NCBI RefSeq assembly: GCF_009805705.1
Contig: NZ_VSMB01000003.1
Span: forward strand, 248,001 to 312,000
Reading direction: 5' to 3'
DNA: 64,000 bases
DNA from: Ruania rhizosphaerae
GTDB lineage: Bacteria; Actinomycetota; Actinomycetes; Actinomycetales; Beutenbergiaceae
The notes under the pieces: generated by a model
Databases searched by the model: none
Told to the model about the DNA's origin: nothing
The model's input: only the letters and a program-made list of their open reading frames with translations
In this document: in pieces, positions 23,949-33,001 of the stretch
Layout of the letters: each line of letters opens with the position of its first letter
Position numbering within the stretch: position 1 is the stretch's first letter
Position numbers and translations under genes: made by a program

Positions 23949-23986
23949 GTTTCTCCACCATGACCGCAATGTGTCGGCCATGTTAA
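23949..23986 (-). promoter_or_regulatory. GlnR-type binding box upstream of glnA1
   Basis: Read on the minus strand from 23986: TTAAC, 6 nt, GACAC, 6 nt, GTCAT, 6 nt, GAAAC. This fits the actinobacterial GlnR pattern gTnAC-n6-GaAAC repeated twice, with only the final C of the third element and one base of the second differing. The box spans 61-98 nt upstream of the glnA1 start. No glnR gene is in the window, so the regulator is inferred. Confidence 0.55.
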
Positions 23987-24053
23987 AGGGTACGGCCTCA
24001 GTGCTGCGGGACAGTCCTGCATCTGGACGACCGCGTGGACGACGCAGCCCACG

Positions 24054-24065
24054 TACGCTGACCCG
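24054..24065 (+). promoter_or_regulatory. leaderless-type promoter of the RDD gene
   Basis: TACGCT at 24054-24059, 6 nt, then GTG 24066; no ribosome-binding site. Confidence 0.5.
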
Positions 24066-24419
24066 GTGACCACTGCGGACCAACCACGCGAGACCCACTG
24101 GGGCCGGAGAGTCGGTGCCCTCGCGATCGACTGGCTGATCGCCTCGGCGATCAGTGCAGGCTTCTTCGACTACCACCCGTTGGCGACTGTCGGGGTCTTC
24201 GCCGCCATGACGTTCCTCCTGGTGGGAACGCTGGGATCTTCCATCGGCCACCGACTCCTCGGCCTGCGGGTGCGGGCAGGCAGTGGAGACCCGGCGGGTC
24301 CGTTGCGGGCGCTGGTGCGTACGGTGCTGCTGTGCCTGGTGATCCCGGCCGTGGTCACCGGACCGGACGGCCGGGCAGTGCACGACCGGGCGGCTGGAAC
24401 GATCATCAGCAGGAACTGA
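24066..24419 (+). CDS. RDD-family small membrane protein
   Basis: A 117-residue protein with three hydrophobic segments. The RDD signature appears as HWGRRVGALAIDWLIASAI (Arg and Asp in the first membrane helix), followed by GTLGSSIGHRLLGLRVRAG and a closing PDGRAVHDRAAGTII that is typical of the family. RDD proteins are small integral membrane proteins of mostly unknown role, some linked to ion exchange. The GTG start is set by the -10-like box 6 nt upstream. A comparable RDD gene next to glnA1 is known in mycobacteria (recalled as Rv2219A), so it belongs to the core synteny and not to the accessory block. Confidence 0.85.
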   Translation: MTTADQPRETHWGRRVGALAIDWLIASAISAGFFDYHPLATVGVFAAMTFLLVGTLGSSIGHRLLGLRVRAGSGDPAGPLRALVRTVLLCLVIPAVVTGPDGRAVHDRAAGTIISRN

Positions 24420-24484
24420 TCAGTCGGAGCTCCTGCGATCTTGATGCGTTCTCCGCTGGGACCGGGGTCGCCTCTGACGAGGCG

Positions 24485-25201
24485 TCAGCGTCCGCGCATG
24501 CCCTTGCGATCGGGCCGCGCCCGGCGCGGGTCGACACCCTTCGGGATGGGCAGGGCGTTGGAACGCAGCGCCCGGAGGCGCTTGGAGACCTCAGCGACCT
24601 CGTTGCGCGTCAGGGTCGCCTTCTGGCGCCGCACCTTGTTCGCGATCTTGGTCAGCGGGATCTGACCCTCGCCGCTGCCGCACTGCACCAGGATGATCGG
24701 GACATTCGGGATCACCCGGGAGACCCGCTTGCGCTCAGCTTCGAGCAACTTCGGCACACGGTGGGCCGGGCCCTCGGAGATCAGCACCACACCGGGTCGT
24801 CCGACGGCGCGGAACACCATGTCCTGCGTGCGCGGGTCGACCGCCACCGGCTCCTCCTGAATGTTCCAGCCTCGCCGGATGGTGCCGAGCGCCGCCGAGA
24901 CGGCCCCTGGCTCACCCTCGATGCGCGCGTAGGCCACGGTCTCGGCACGGCGGGCCAGTATGAACATCGCCGCCAGCGCACCGAACGGTACCGACAGCAG
25001 GGAGAAGTAGAGGACCTGGTCGAAGAGCAGGCCGGCGGCCACACCCACGGCCACCACGCCGACGAACACCAGCAGCAGCCAGAGCACGATCAAGGGCTGA
25101 GCACGCCGGACCATCTGGAAGACTTCCCAGATCTGGTGATACCAGCGCTTCTTCTTGGGCTTCTTTGTCGCGTCCGCGTCCGCTGAGGTGTTCTTGGCCA
25201 T
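24485..25201 (-). CDS. DUF4191 membrane protein
   Basis: A 238-residue actinobacteria-specific protein. A lysine-rich N-terminus (KKPKKKRWYHQIWEVFQMV) is followed by two adjacent transmembrane helices at about residues 37-82, then a cytoplasmic domain containing ARIEGEPGAVSAAL, VVLISEGPAHRVPKLL and a basic tail rich in Arg and Lys. The function is unknown. A TAGGCT box lies 10 nt before ATG 25201, predicting a leader of only a few bases. It lies downstream of lipA on the same strand, as its homologue does in mycobacteria (Rv2219 by recall), which hints at a link to membrane or lipoate metabolism but proves nothing. Confidence 0.85.
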   Translation of the reverse strand: MAKNTSADADATKKPKKKRWYHQIWEVFQMVRRAQPLIVLWLLLVFVGVVAVGVAAGLLFDQVLYFSLLSVPFGALAAMFILARRAETVAYARIEGEPGAVSAALGTIRRGWNIQEEPVAVDPRTQDMVFRAVGRPGVVLISEGPAHRVPKLLEAERKRVSRVIPNVPIILVQCGSGEGQIPLTKIANKVRRQKATLTRNEVAEVSKRLRALRSNALPIPKGVDPRRARPDRKGMRGR

Positions 25202-25332
25202 GATGCCTGACAGCCTACCGGCCGTAGCGCCCGCTCCCGGCCGGACCACGACGGCGTCTATCGCCTGATGCCCTGACCACCTGGGCCGTGACCTGGGGTG
25301 GTGAGGGTCGCCGTCGCCGGGGGAGTGGACCC

Positions 25333-26334
25333 TCAGCGGTCGAGCAAGGAGGCGGCCTCCTGGCGGGCGCTGCCCGGCTCGGTCAGGTGAGCCAACGCCT
25401 CCGGCACCTGCTCGCCGCGACGAGCCTTCGCCTGCGCCCACAGCCGGCCGGCGCGGTACGAGGAGCGCACCAGCGGCCCGGCCATGACGCCGGCGAATCC
25501 GATCCGTTCGGCCTCCTCGGACAACTGGACGAACTCTTCCGGGCGAACCCACCGGTCCACCGGGTGGTGCCGTGGACTCGGGCGCAGGTACTGGGTGATG
25601 GTCACCAGATCGCAACCTGCGTCGTGCAGGTCCTGCAGGGCGTCGGCAGCCTCGTCCAAGGTCTCACCCATGCCGAGGATGAGATTGGACTTGGTGACCA
25701 GGCCGTCCTCGCGGGCGGCCGTGAGCACGCTCAGCGAGCGTTCGTAGCGGAATCCGGGGCGGATCCGTTTGAAGATGCGTGGCACCGTCTCCAGATTGTG
25801 GGCCAGCACCTCGGGCCGGGAGGAGAACACCTCGGCCAGTTGCCCGGGTTCGGCATTGAAGTCCGGGATGAGCAGCTCGACGCCCGTACCCGGATTGACC
25901 TGGTGGATCTGGCGGACAGTCTCGGCGTAGAGCCAGGCTCCGCCGTCGGCGAGATCGTCGCGCGCCACACCGGTGACCGTCGAATAGCGCAGACCCATGG
26001 CCTGGACCGACGCCGCCACGCGGCGAGGTTCGTCGGCGTCGAAGGCGGCGGGCTTGCCGGTATCGATCTGGCAGAAGTCGCAGCGCCGGGTGCACTGGTC
26101 ACCCCCGATGAGGAACGTCGCCTCACGGTCCTCCCAGCATTCGAAGATGTTCGGGCAGCCGGCCTCCTGGCACACCGTGTGCAGGCCCTCGCGTTTCACG
26201 AGCGACTGCAACTCGGTGTACTCGGGACCCATGATCGCGCGGGTCTTGATCCACGACGGCTTCTTCTCGATGGGGACGGCGGCGTTGCGTGCCTCCACGC
26301 GGAGCATTCGTCGTCCTTCCGGGGCGATCGCCAC
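25333..26334 (-). CDS. lipA: lipoyl synthase
   Basis: A 333-residue radical SAM enzyme inserting two sulfurs into protein-bound octanoyl groups to make lipoyl. Both iron-sulfur clusters are accounted for: the auxiliary-cluster cysteines in [16 protein letters not shown] and the radical SAM motif CTRRCDFCQ; the C-terminal serine ligand is in [13 protein letters not shown] 26334 is chosen because the conserved region begins soon after and GGGAG lies seven bases upstream. The gene follows lipB by 34 nt on the same strand, so octanoyl transfer and sulfur insertion are co-expressed. The neighbouring SucB carries two target lipoyl domains. Confidence 0.96.
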   Translation of the reverse strand: MAIAPEGRRMLRVEARNAAVPIEKKPSWIKTRAIMGPEYTELQSLVKREGLHTVCQEAGCPNIFECWEDREATFLIGGDQCTRRCDFCQIDTGKPAAFDADEPRRVAASVQAMGLRYSTVTGVARDDLADGGAWLYAETVRQIHQVNPGTGVELLIPDFNAEPGQLAEVFSSRPEVLAHNLETVPRIFKRIRPGFRYERSLSVLTAAREDGLVTKSNLILGMGETLDEAADALQDLHDAGCDLVTITQYLRPSPRHHPVDRWVRPEEFVQLSEEAERIGFAGVMAGPLVRSSYRAGRLWAQAKARRGEQVPEALAHLTEPGSARQEAASLLDR

Positions 26335-26368
26335 CGGTTCTCCCTTCCTCGCCTGTGATCTGGTCAGC

Positions 26369-27073
26369 CTATGCGTGCACGGCCTCGCTGGGCTCCGCCA
26401 CGTGTGCGTCACCCTCACCCGCGCCGACGCGGGGGCGATCCTGCAGTGGCGCCAGTCGGCGCCGCAGGTTCGGTTCGAGCACGTCCCCGCACGCAGCGAC
26501 GCTCAACGGCGACCCGGTCAGCTCGGTGATGGACGTCACCCCCGCATCGGTGATCCCGCACGGGACGATCGAGCCGTACGCGCTCAGATCCGGGCAGACG
26601 TTGAGTGCGACGCCGTGCATGCTCACGCCCCGGGCGACCCGCACCCCGATAGCAGCGACCTTGCGATCCTGCTCCCCGTCCTCGCCCAGCACCCACACAC
26701 CCGACCGGCCCTCGACGCGATCGCCACGGACCCCCCACTGCGTGAGCGAATCGATGACCGCCTGCTCCAGGGCTCGCACGTAGGCCACGACATCGATCGG
26801 CGCGGCAAGTCGCACGATCGGATAGACGACAAGCTGTCCCGGTCCATGCCAGGTGATCCGGCCGCCACGATCGACATCCACGACCTCGACGTCGGGGCCA
26901 GGGCGGTCCCAGGAAGCGGTCCGGCGCCCAGCCGTGTAGACCGGCTCGTGCTCGAGGAGGATCAACTCATCCTCGCCACCGCCGACCACGTTCTCGTGAA
27001 CATCGCGCTGGTACTGCCACGCCTCACGGTAGGGGATGAGCCGCGTTCCCAGATCCCACCGGTAGGTGTGCAT
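26369..27073 (-). CDS. lipB: octanoyl-[ACP]:protein octanoyltransferase
   Basis: A 234-residue LipB moving octanoate from acyl carrier protein to lipoyl domains. Key motifs are [29 protein letters not shown], the catalytic Lys in [17 protein letters not shown] and the catalytic Cys in IVPCGI. ATG 27073 lies 7 nt after a TACAGT box; a GTG at 27082 directly follows that box and is less likely. The C-terminal 25 residues are hydrophilic and variable. It is the first gene of the lipB-lipA operon and is divergent from the kinase-like gene. Confidence 0.95.
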   Translation of the reverse strand: MHTYRWDLGTRLIPYREAWQYQRDVHENVVGGGEDELILLEHEPVYTAGRRTASWDRPGPDVEVVDVDRGGRITWHGPGQLVVYPIVRLAAPIDVVAYVRALEQAVIDSLTQWGVRGDRVEGRSGVWVLGEDGEQDRKVAAIGVRVARGVSMHGVALNVCPDLSAYGSIVPCGITDAGVTSITELTGSPLSVAACGDVLEPNLRRRLAPLQDRPRVGAGEGDAHVAEPSEAVHA

Positions 27074-27086
27074 GCAGACCACTGTA
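27074..27086 (-). promoter_or_regulatory. leaderless-type promoter of lipB
   Basis: TACAGT at 27086-27081 on the minus strand, 7 nt before ATG 27073. Confidence 0.45.
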
Positions 27087-27188
27087 GGCGTGTCGTCGGT
27101 GCTGTTGCGTCACGGCGGGCTGCCGTCCGGAATATGACCTGTGGATAACTTCTGCACGATCGGGCGTCGTCATGATGTGCTGCCCCCC

Positions 27189-28565
27189 ATGGTCAAGCAC
27201 GTGAAGGTGCCCGGGTACGACGTGACAGGGCTGGCGGGCGCTGGTGGCCACGAGGGGCTCTGGAAGGCCGAGGACGCCGCCGGCCGGATGGTCGTGCTCC
27301 GGGTGATACAACCCTCCTGCGCCGCAGAGCGTAGCCGGCTCCGGAGGCGATGGGAGGCATTGCGCCGGCTTCCGGAGGGAGGGGTGGCACGGGCGGTGGC
27401 GTCCGTCGACATGCCGCACGGTGATGTCGCCCTCGCCTCGGAGTATGTCGACGGGCCCACCGTGGGCACGCTGCGGACCGCCCGTGATGGCTTGACGGCG
27501 CCGGAGTGTCTCAGCCTGGCAGCCCGGCTCCTGCGTACCCTGGCCGGGCTGCACGCAGCCGGCATCGTGCACGGGGACATCGCGCCGTCGAACGTGCTGC
27601 TAGCGCCCACGTGTGGCAGCCAGCACCGGCCTCATCCCACACTGCCGGACGGCGACCGATCAGCTCCCGTTGACGGGGCCCACCCCGTTCTCGTCGATGT
27701 CTGTGCGCTTCCGGAACGGGAGCGCGGCACTCCTGGGTTCCGAGCGCCCGAGGTCAGCGGCGGGGCGCCGCCCGGGGCTCCGGCCGATGTGTACGGGGCA
27801 GCGGCCGTGGCTGTGCACGCGGCTGCCGAAGGCGAACGATCGCAGGTGCTGGACGTCCTGGCCGACCTGCTCGTGGAAGATCCGGCACAGCGACCCGTCG
27901 CACAGGATGCGGCCGACCGGTTGCGGAGTTACGACACGCCGATCCAGCCGGCCGAGCCGAGGATCCTCGCGGCCGCGACGTTGCGCAACCACGCTGCCCG
28001 TACCGCTACGGCGCTTGCTCCCACCCATCGCAGGCGTGTCGCTCGTCATCGCCGACGGCGATGGCGGCCAGTTCTGACGATCGCGGCAGCGATCGTGCTC
28101 CTGACCGCTGTGGTGATGGCCGAACTGCACACCGGTCCCGGACCACTGCCTCGAACAGGTCCCCGGCCGGCGATGGTCCGCGAACAGGATCTGATAGCTC
28201 GGGTGGTGGAACTGACCGCACTGCGGGACGAGGCCCTACAGGCGCGCGACCATGACCTGTTGGCGACCCTGACAGTGCCCGGATCCGACGCCGCCGCGGC
28301 GGATGCGGCACTGCTGGCTGCTCTGCACGAGGCGGACGTGGAGATCGACGGCCTGACGAGCACAGCGTCTGGAATCGAGATCCTCGACGTGGGACCGGAC
28401 GGGGCGCGAGCACAGATGATGCTGGCGCAGACCACCCACGAACGTCACGGACCTGACGGCACGCTCTCGATCATCGAGCCGGTGGAGGGCCGCTGCACTG
28501 CGGTGGAGATGGGACTGGTCGAGCACGACTGGCGGGTGGCGACAGTGCAGGCGTGCGCGAGATAG
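27189..28565 (+). CDS. membrane-anchored protein kinase-like protein (probable pseudokinase)
   Basis: A 458-residue protein with a Ser/Thr-kinase fold (residues about 8-270), a basic stretch, one transmembrane helix (LTIAAAIVLLTAVVMA) and an extracytoplasmic domain of about 130 residues. Key residues are changed: the beta-3 lysine of VAIK is Arg38 (VVLRVI), HRD reads H128-G-D130 and DFG reads D170-VC, while Asn135 and the GTPGFRAPEV activation segment end remain. The loop before D170 is long and Pro-rich. Loss of the lysine usually abolishes ATP phosphotransfer, so I infer a pseudokinase. ATG 27189 starts near the fold; GTG 27141 is an in-frame alternative. The outer domain matches nothing I recognise. 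Confidence 0.78.
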   Translation: MVKHVKVPGYDVTGLAGAGGHEGLWKAEDAAGRMVVLRVIQPSCAAERSRLRRRWEALRRLPEGGVARAVASVDMPHGDVALASEYVDGPTVGTLRTARDGLTAPECLSLAARLLRTLAGLHAAGIVHGDIAPSNVLLAPTCGSQHRPHPTLPDGDRSAPVDGAHPVLVDVCALPERERGTPGFRAPEVSGGAPPGAPADVYGAAAVAVHAAAEGERSQVLDVLADLLVEDPAQRPVAQDAADRLRSYDTPIQPAEPRILAAATLRNHAARTATALAPTHRRRVARHRRRRWRPVLTIAAAIVLLTAVVMAELHTGPGPLPRTGPRPAMVREQDLIARVVELTALRDEALQARDHDLLATLTVPGSDAAAADAALLAALHEADVEIDGLTSTASGIEILDVGPDGARAQMMLAQTTHERHGPDGTLSIIEPVEGRCTAVEMGLVEHDWRVATVQACAR

Positions 28566-28586
28566 GGATGCCTGAACAGCCGCCGG

Positions 28587-28614
28587 CCGGCGCCCGCCCG
28601 CCGGCGCCCGCCCG
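28587..28614 (+). repeat. two tandem 14-bp GC repeats
   Basis: CCGGCGCCCGCCCG occurs twice head-to-tail (28587-28600, 28601-28614) in the 74-nt gap between convergent genes. No clean terminator hairpin is evident there. Confidence 0.7.
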
Positions 28615-28639
28615 CCGCCGTCCAGCGATCTCGGTGAGC

Positions 28640-29554
28640 TCAGGCGCGGTCCCGATCAGCGGCTGAGATCAGGTGTTCGGCTGCCGGCGCGAGCTCGGGC
28701 CATGCGAAGGTGTAGCCGGAGTCCTCCAGCGCGCGCGGAACCACGCGCTGCGAGGCGGTGAGTTCAGTGGCGAACTCGCCCAACGCGATCCGGAGGGCAA
28801 ACGTCGGCACCGGAAGTACCGATGGTCGATGTGCTGCCGTGGCTAGCGCGGCGATGACGTGACGGTTGCGCTGAGGTTGCGGACCGACGATGTTCACGGG
28901 CCCGGCCACATCCGTCCTGAACAGCAGATGCGCCGTCGCGCCGAGCACATCCTCCTGGGTGATCCATGGCCACCACTGCCGACCTGAGCCGAGCGGACCG
29001 GCCAAGCCGAGGCGGATCAGCGGCAGCATCCGCGCCAGTGCGCCACCGGTCGGATCGAGCACGATTCCCGTGCGAAGGTGCACCACCCGGTGGCCGGCCG
29101 CGCGTGCCGGTTCGGCGGCGTGCTCCCAGGCGCGGCACACTCCGGCGAGAAAGCCGTCACCAGCCGGTACCTGTTCTGTGAGTTCCTCGTCGCCGCGATC
29201 ACCGTAATAGCCGACGGCAGAAGCGTTGACCAGCGTGATGCGACTTTCCTCGAAAGCGCCGATCCGCGAGGCGAGCAGTGCCGTGGACGCTACCCGGGAA
29301 CTGAGGATCGCTTGCTTGCGAGCTCGTGTCCAGCGCTTGTCGCCCACTCCGGCGCCAGCGAGATTGACGACGTGGGTGACGTCCTCAAGGGCGGACAACT
29401 CGAGCCGGCCGGCCGCAGGGTCCCAGCTGAGCTCATCCGGTGCGAGGCTCGACCGGCGAACCAGGCGGCGCACCTCGTGGCCCTGCGAACGGAGCCGCTC
29501 GGTCAGCGACGAGCCAAGGAAACCGGAGGATCCGGCCATGAGAACGACTGCCAC
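28640..29554 (-). CDS. TIGR01777-family NAD(P)-binding epimerase-like protein
   Basis: A 304-residue extended-SDR protein of the YfcH/TIGR01777 group. The nucleotide-binding loop is AGSSGFLGSSL; NLAGAGVGDKRWTRARKQ and VNASAVGYYGDRGDEEL are characteristic, the latter containing the active-site-region tyrosine. A C-terminal DUF1731-like end includes VVPRALEDSGYTFAWPEL. The reaction is unknown; SulA-like cell-division inhibitor labels in databases come from old plant annotation. GTG 29554 has GGGAGG four bases upstream. The gene lies downstream of sucB behind a terminator hairpin. Mycobacteria keep a homologue in the same place (Rv2216, recalled). Confidence 0.9.
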   Translation of the reverse strand: MAVVLMAGSSGFLGSSLTERLRSQGHEVRRLVRRSSLAPDELSWDPAAGRLELSALEDVTHVVNLAGAGVGDKRWTRARKQAILSSRVASTALLASRIGAFEESRITLVNASAVGYYGDRGDEELTEQVPAGDGFLAGVCRAWEHAAEPARAAGHRVVHLRTGIVLDPTGGALARMLPLIRLGLAGPLGSGRQWWPWITQEDVLGATAHLLFRTDVAGPVNIVGPQPQRNRHVIAALATAAHRPSVLPVPTFALRIALGEFATELTASQRVVPRALEDSGYTFAWPELAPAAEHLISAADRDRA

Positions 29555-29581
29555 GTTGCCTCCCTGTGCGGAGATAGATGC

Positions 29582-29613
29582 AGGGTACCCGCGGCCGTGA
29601 CCGCGGGCACCCT
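29582..29613 (-). terminator. sucB terminator
   Basis: A 13-bp stem with one mismatch: AGGGTACCCGCGG (29582-29594) and CCGCGGGCACCCT (29601-29613), six-base loop. It lies 35 nt past the sucB stop. Confidence 0.6.
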
Positions 29614-29647
29614 GATCAGTGGTTCAGCAGTGGTGCAGGTGCACCGG

Positions 29648-31456
29648 TCACAACCCGAGCGCCGCCTCGAACTTGCCCTCTTCGAGGCGAGTCTTCATGG
29701 CCGTGAGGAAGCGTGCGGCGTCGGCCCCGTCGACCAGCCGGTGATCGTAGGAGAGCGCCAGATACACCATCGAGCGGATCGCGATCACCTCGGCGCCGTC
29801 GGCGTCGGCCACGACGACCGGACGCTTGACAATGGTGCCCACACCCAGGATGCCCACCTGCGGCTGCAGGAGGATCGGGGTGTCGAACAGGGCTCCGCCA
29901 GATCCGGTGTTGGTGATGGTGAATGTGCCACCGCCCAGCTCGTCCGGTGTGGCCTTGTTGGCCCGCGTGCGGGACGCCAGGTCGGAGATCTTGCGCGCGA
30001 TACCGGCGATGTTCAGATCCCCGGCGTCCTTGATGACGGGCACCACCAGGCCCCGCTCGGTGTCGACGGCGATCCCGACGTTCTCGCTGCCGTGATAGAC
30101 GACCTCGTCACCGTCGATGCTCGCATTGAGCTTCGGGAACTGCTTGAGCGCTTCGGTCGCGGCGAGGGTGAAGAACGGCAGGAAGGTCAGCTTCACACCC
30201 TCGCGGGATGCGAACTCCTCCTTGGCGCGCGCACGCAGTCGCGCCACCTTGGTGACGTCCACCTCGACGACCGTGGTGAGCTGTGCTGACGTCTGCAGCG
30301 ACTCCACCATGCGCTGGGCGACGATCTTGCGCAGCCGGGACATCTTCTCGGTCGTCCCCCGCAACGGGGAGACCTCGACGGCCGGAGCCGACGACGTCGA
30401 AGGTGCAGCGGGCGCCGCGTCGGCGGGCGCCGGAGCAGCCGCCTTCTCCGCGGCATCGAGGACGTCCTGCTTACGTACGCGACCGCCGACGCCGGTGCCC
30501 GAGACGCTGCTCAGGTCCACGCCCTTGTCCGCCGCCAGCTTGCGCACCAGCGGGGTGACGTAGGGAAGCGTCGAGGATGAGTCACCGGACTCGCCGGCTG
30601 CCGGGGCGGCGGGCTTCTCCTGCGGCTTCTCCTGGGGCTGCGGGGCGGGCGCCGGCGCTGATTCCGGTGCTGCCGGCTTCTCGGGGGCAGGCTTCTCCTC
30701 CGATGCAGGCTGAGCTGCCGGTTCCGGCTTCTCCTCCTTCTCGGTGGACTCCGCCTTCTCCGCGGAGGTGGCAGGCGCGGAACCCGAACCCACGTAGGCG
30801 AGCGTGCCACCCACCTCGACGGTCTCGTCCTCGGAGACCAGCACCTCGAGCACCGTACCCGCGACGGGGGAAGGGACTTCGGTGTCGACCTTGTCGGTGG
30901 AGACCTCGAGCAGAGGTTCGTCCACCTCCACCGTGTCACCCACGGACTTCAGCCACTGGGTGACCGTGCCTTCGGTGACACTCTCACCGAGGGCGGGCAG
31001 CGTGACTGCAGTCCGGTCGCCGGAGTCGTCGCTGGACGCTGCAGCCGGCGTGGACTGGGGTTCGGGTGCGGACTCCTCGGCCGGGCTCGCCTCAGCGGAT
31101 TCCTGCGGTGCTGGTGCCTGCTCGTCCGGAGCGCTCTGTGCGGGCTCCTCGGCAGGCTCCTGCGCAGCCTCCGCGGCCGATGACTCCTCGGCGGCGCCGG
31201 TGGACCCATCGCCGCCCTCACCGGAACCGATCACGGCGAGGTCGGCACCCACCTCGACCGTCTCGTCCTCATCGACCAGGATCTTCTCAAGGACACCGGC
31301 GACAGGGGAGGGAACTTCGGTGTCGACCTTATCGGTGGAGACCTCGAGCAGGGGCTCGTCCACCTCCACCGTGTCACCCACGGACTTCAGCCACTGGGTG
31401 ACTGTGCCTTCGGTGACACTCTCACCGAGGGCGGGCATCTGTACGGATTGGGACAT
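29648..31456 (-). CDS. sucB: 2-oxoacid dehydrogenase E2 (dihydrolipoyl succinyltransferase) with two lipoyl domains
   Basis: A 602-residue E2 core protein of the 2-oxoglutarate (in actinobacteria also pyruvate) dehydrogenase complex. Domain order: lipoyl domain 1 (about 1-75), a Glu/Ala/Ser/Pro linker, lipoyl domain 2 (about 145-220), a second linker, a peripheral-subunit-binding domain ([19 protein letters not shown]) and the acyltransferase with SYDHRLVDG near the end. Both lipoyl domains carry the lipoylated Lys in [12 protein letters not shown]. They are almost identical in DNA too, indicating recent duplication or conversion. ATG 31456 precedes [12 protein letters not shown]. It is 32 nt downstream of lpdA on the same strand; LipB/LipA 3 kb away supply the cofactor. 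Confidence 0.95.
   Translation of the reverse strand: MSQSVQMPALGESVTEGTVTQWLKSVGDTVEVDEPLLEVSTDKVDTEVPSPVAGVLEKILVDEDETVEVGADLAVIGSGEGGDGSTGAAEESSAAEAAQEPAEEPAQSAPDEQAPAPQESAEASPAEESAPEPQSTPAAASSDDSGDRTAVTLPALGESVTEGTVTQWLKSVGDTVEVDEPLLEVSTDKVDTEVPSPVAGTVLEVLVSEDETVEVGGTLAYVGSGSAPATSAEKAESTEKEEKPEPAAQPASEEKPAPEKPAAPESAPAPAPQPQEKPQEKPAAPAAGESGDSSSTLPYVTPLVRKLAADKGVDLSSVSGTGVGGRVRKQDVLDAAEKAAAPAPADAAPAAPSTSSAPAVEVSPLRGTTEKMSRLRKIVAQRMVESLQTSAQLTTVVEVDVTKVARLRARAKEEFASREGVKLTFLPFFTLAATEALKQFPKLNASIDGDEVVYHGSENVGIAVDTERGLVVPVIKDAGDLNIAGIARKISDLASRTRANKATPDELGGGTFTITNTGSGGALFDTPILLQPQVGILGVGTIVKRPVVVADADGAEVIAIRSMVYLALSYDHRLVDGADAARFLTAMKTRLEEGKFEAALGL
30875..31438 (-). repeat. near-identical direct repeats encoding the two lipoyl domains
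   Basis: About 125 bp at 30875-31000 recur at 31313-31438 (offset 438 bp) with only a handful of differences, mostly silent. The intervening linker is not repeated. Confidence 0.75.
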
Positions 31457-31488
31457 GGCCTCTTCAGTCTCCTTCTCGAAGGGTCTTC

Positions 31489-32886
31489 TCACGAGTGAGC
31501 GTGCAACGGCTGACCGGCCAGGGCCAGTGCGGCCTCGCCCAGCGCCTCGTTCTGTGTGGGGTGTGCGTGAATGAACGGGGTGATGTCTTGAGGGTATGCC
31601 TCCCAGCCAACCCAGAGTTGTGCCTCGCCGATCTGCTCCCCCACGCGGCTTCCGAGCAGGTGCACACCGACGATCGGTCCTCCAGTCTGCCGTACCAGCT
31701 TCACCATTCCGGACGTACCCAGGATCTGGCTCTTCCCGTTCCCGGTGAGGGGATACTCGACAGTCTCGACGCCATCTGCGCCGAACCGCTCCCTGGCGGC
31801 GGGCTCGGTCAGGCCGACCGATGCGACCTCCGGGTCGCTGTAGGTCACCCGCGGGATCTGCTCATCCGGTAGGGGTAGCGGATGCTGGCCCGCGATTCGT
31901 TCGGCGACTGCGATCCCGTGCCCGAAGCCGCGATGCGCGAGCTGAGGGCCCCGGACGAGATCGCCGACGGCGTAGATGGATCCGATGCCGGTGTGCAGCT
32001 GCGGGTCCGTCCGGATCCAGCCCTCGTCGAGTTCGACTCCGACCTCGGCCAGACCCAGATCCTCGGTCACGGGCCGGCGGCCCACCGCCACTAGCACGAC
32101 GTCGGCGTCAAGAACCTCACCGTCGGCCAGACGAACCGTGACCTCGTCGCCGGAGTCATCGGCAGAGCGAACCTGCGCATCGGTTCGCAGGTGGATGCCC
32201 CGGTTGCGCAACGCCCGCATCAGACCCGCCGAGATCGTCGGGTCCTCTCCGGGCAGAAGCCGGTCCAGCGCCTCCACGATGGTCACCTCTGCACCGAGCG
32301 AACGCCACAGACTGGCGAACTCCACGCCGATCACGCCACCACCGACCACCACGGCCCGGCGGGGGATCTCGGTGCGACGCAGTGCCTCGTCGGAGGTGAG
32401 GATCCGCTCACTGCGTTCAAAGGCCGCGGGCAGGCGGCTACGGGAACCGGTGGCGAGCACGAGGTGGCGGCCGATGACGTCGCTCGTGACGCCGTCGGGA
32501 GCCGTGACGCGGACCGTATCCGATGCACTCAGGCGCCCGTGGCCACGGACCACCTCGATCCCGCTGGCCCGGATCAGCCCCTGCAGGCCACGGTGCAGAC
32601 GGCCCACGATCCGGTCGGAGTGCTCGAGCAGTGCGACCGGATCGACCCCGTCGAACGTCAGCCGTAGGCCGATCCTGGCCGCCTCCCGCACCTGATCGGC
32701 GACCTCGGCCGCGTGCAACATCGCCTTGGTCGGGATGCACCCGCGGTGCAGGCAGGTACCACCCAATTCGTCTCGCTCCACCAGTGCCACCGTGAGGCCG
32801 AGCTGGGCAGAGCGGAGCGCTGCGGCATAGCCGCCGCTGCCGGCGCCCAGGACGACGACGTCCCACGGCTTCTGCGATGTGGTCAC
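31489..32886 (-). CDS. lpdA: dihydrolipoyl dehydrogenase (E3)
   Basis: A 465-residue flavoprotein that reoxidises dihydrolipoyl groups and passes electrons to NAD+. The FAD-binding loop is [17 protein letters not shown]; the redox disulfide is [13 protein letters not shown]; the NAD loop is [16 protein letters not shown]; the second FAD motif is [11 protein letters not shown]; the C-terminal His-Glu dyad is [15 protein letters not shown] 32886 has GAGGAGG five bases upstream. It lies between pepA (115 nt upstream) and sucB and probably serves the 2-oxoglutarate and pyruvate complexes. No E1 gene is in the window. Confidence 0.96.
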   Translation of the reverse strand: MTTSQKPWDVVVLGAGSGGYAAALRSAQLGLTVALVERDELGGTCLHRGCIPTKAMLHAAEVADQVREAARIGLRLTFDGVDPVALLEHSDRIVGRLHRGLQGLIRASGIEVVRGHGRLSASDTVRVTAPDGVTSDVIGRHLVLATGSRSRLPAAFERSERILTSDEALRRTEIPRRAVVVGGGVIGVEFASLWRSLGAEVTIVEALDRLLPGEDPTISAGLMRALRNRGIHLRTDAQVRSADDSGDEVTVRLADGEVLDADVVLVAVGRRPVTEDLGLAEVGVELDEGWIRTDPQLHTGIGSIYAVGDLVRGPQLAHRGFGHGIAVAERIAGQHPLPLPDEQIPRVTYSDPEVASVGLTEPAARERFGADGVETVEYPLTGNGKSQILGTSGMVKLVRQTGGPIVGVHLLGSRVGEQIGEAQLWVGWEAYPQDITPFIHAHPTQNEALGEAALALAGQPLHAHS

Positions 32887-33001
32887 GTCCACCTCCTCGT
32901 CGCCGACAGCCCCACCGGGACCGGGGGCGGTGGGCACGTCCATCTTGGCACTGACGGCCCCTGGCCCCAACCGGAGCGTGCGGACGCGGATGTGGGGCTC
33001 C

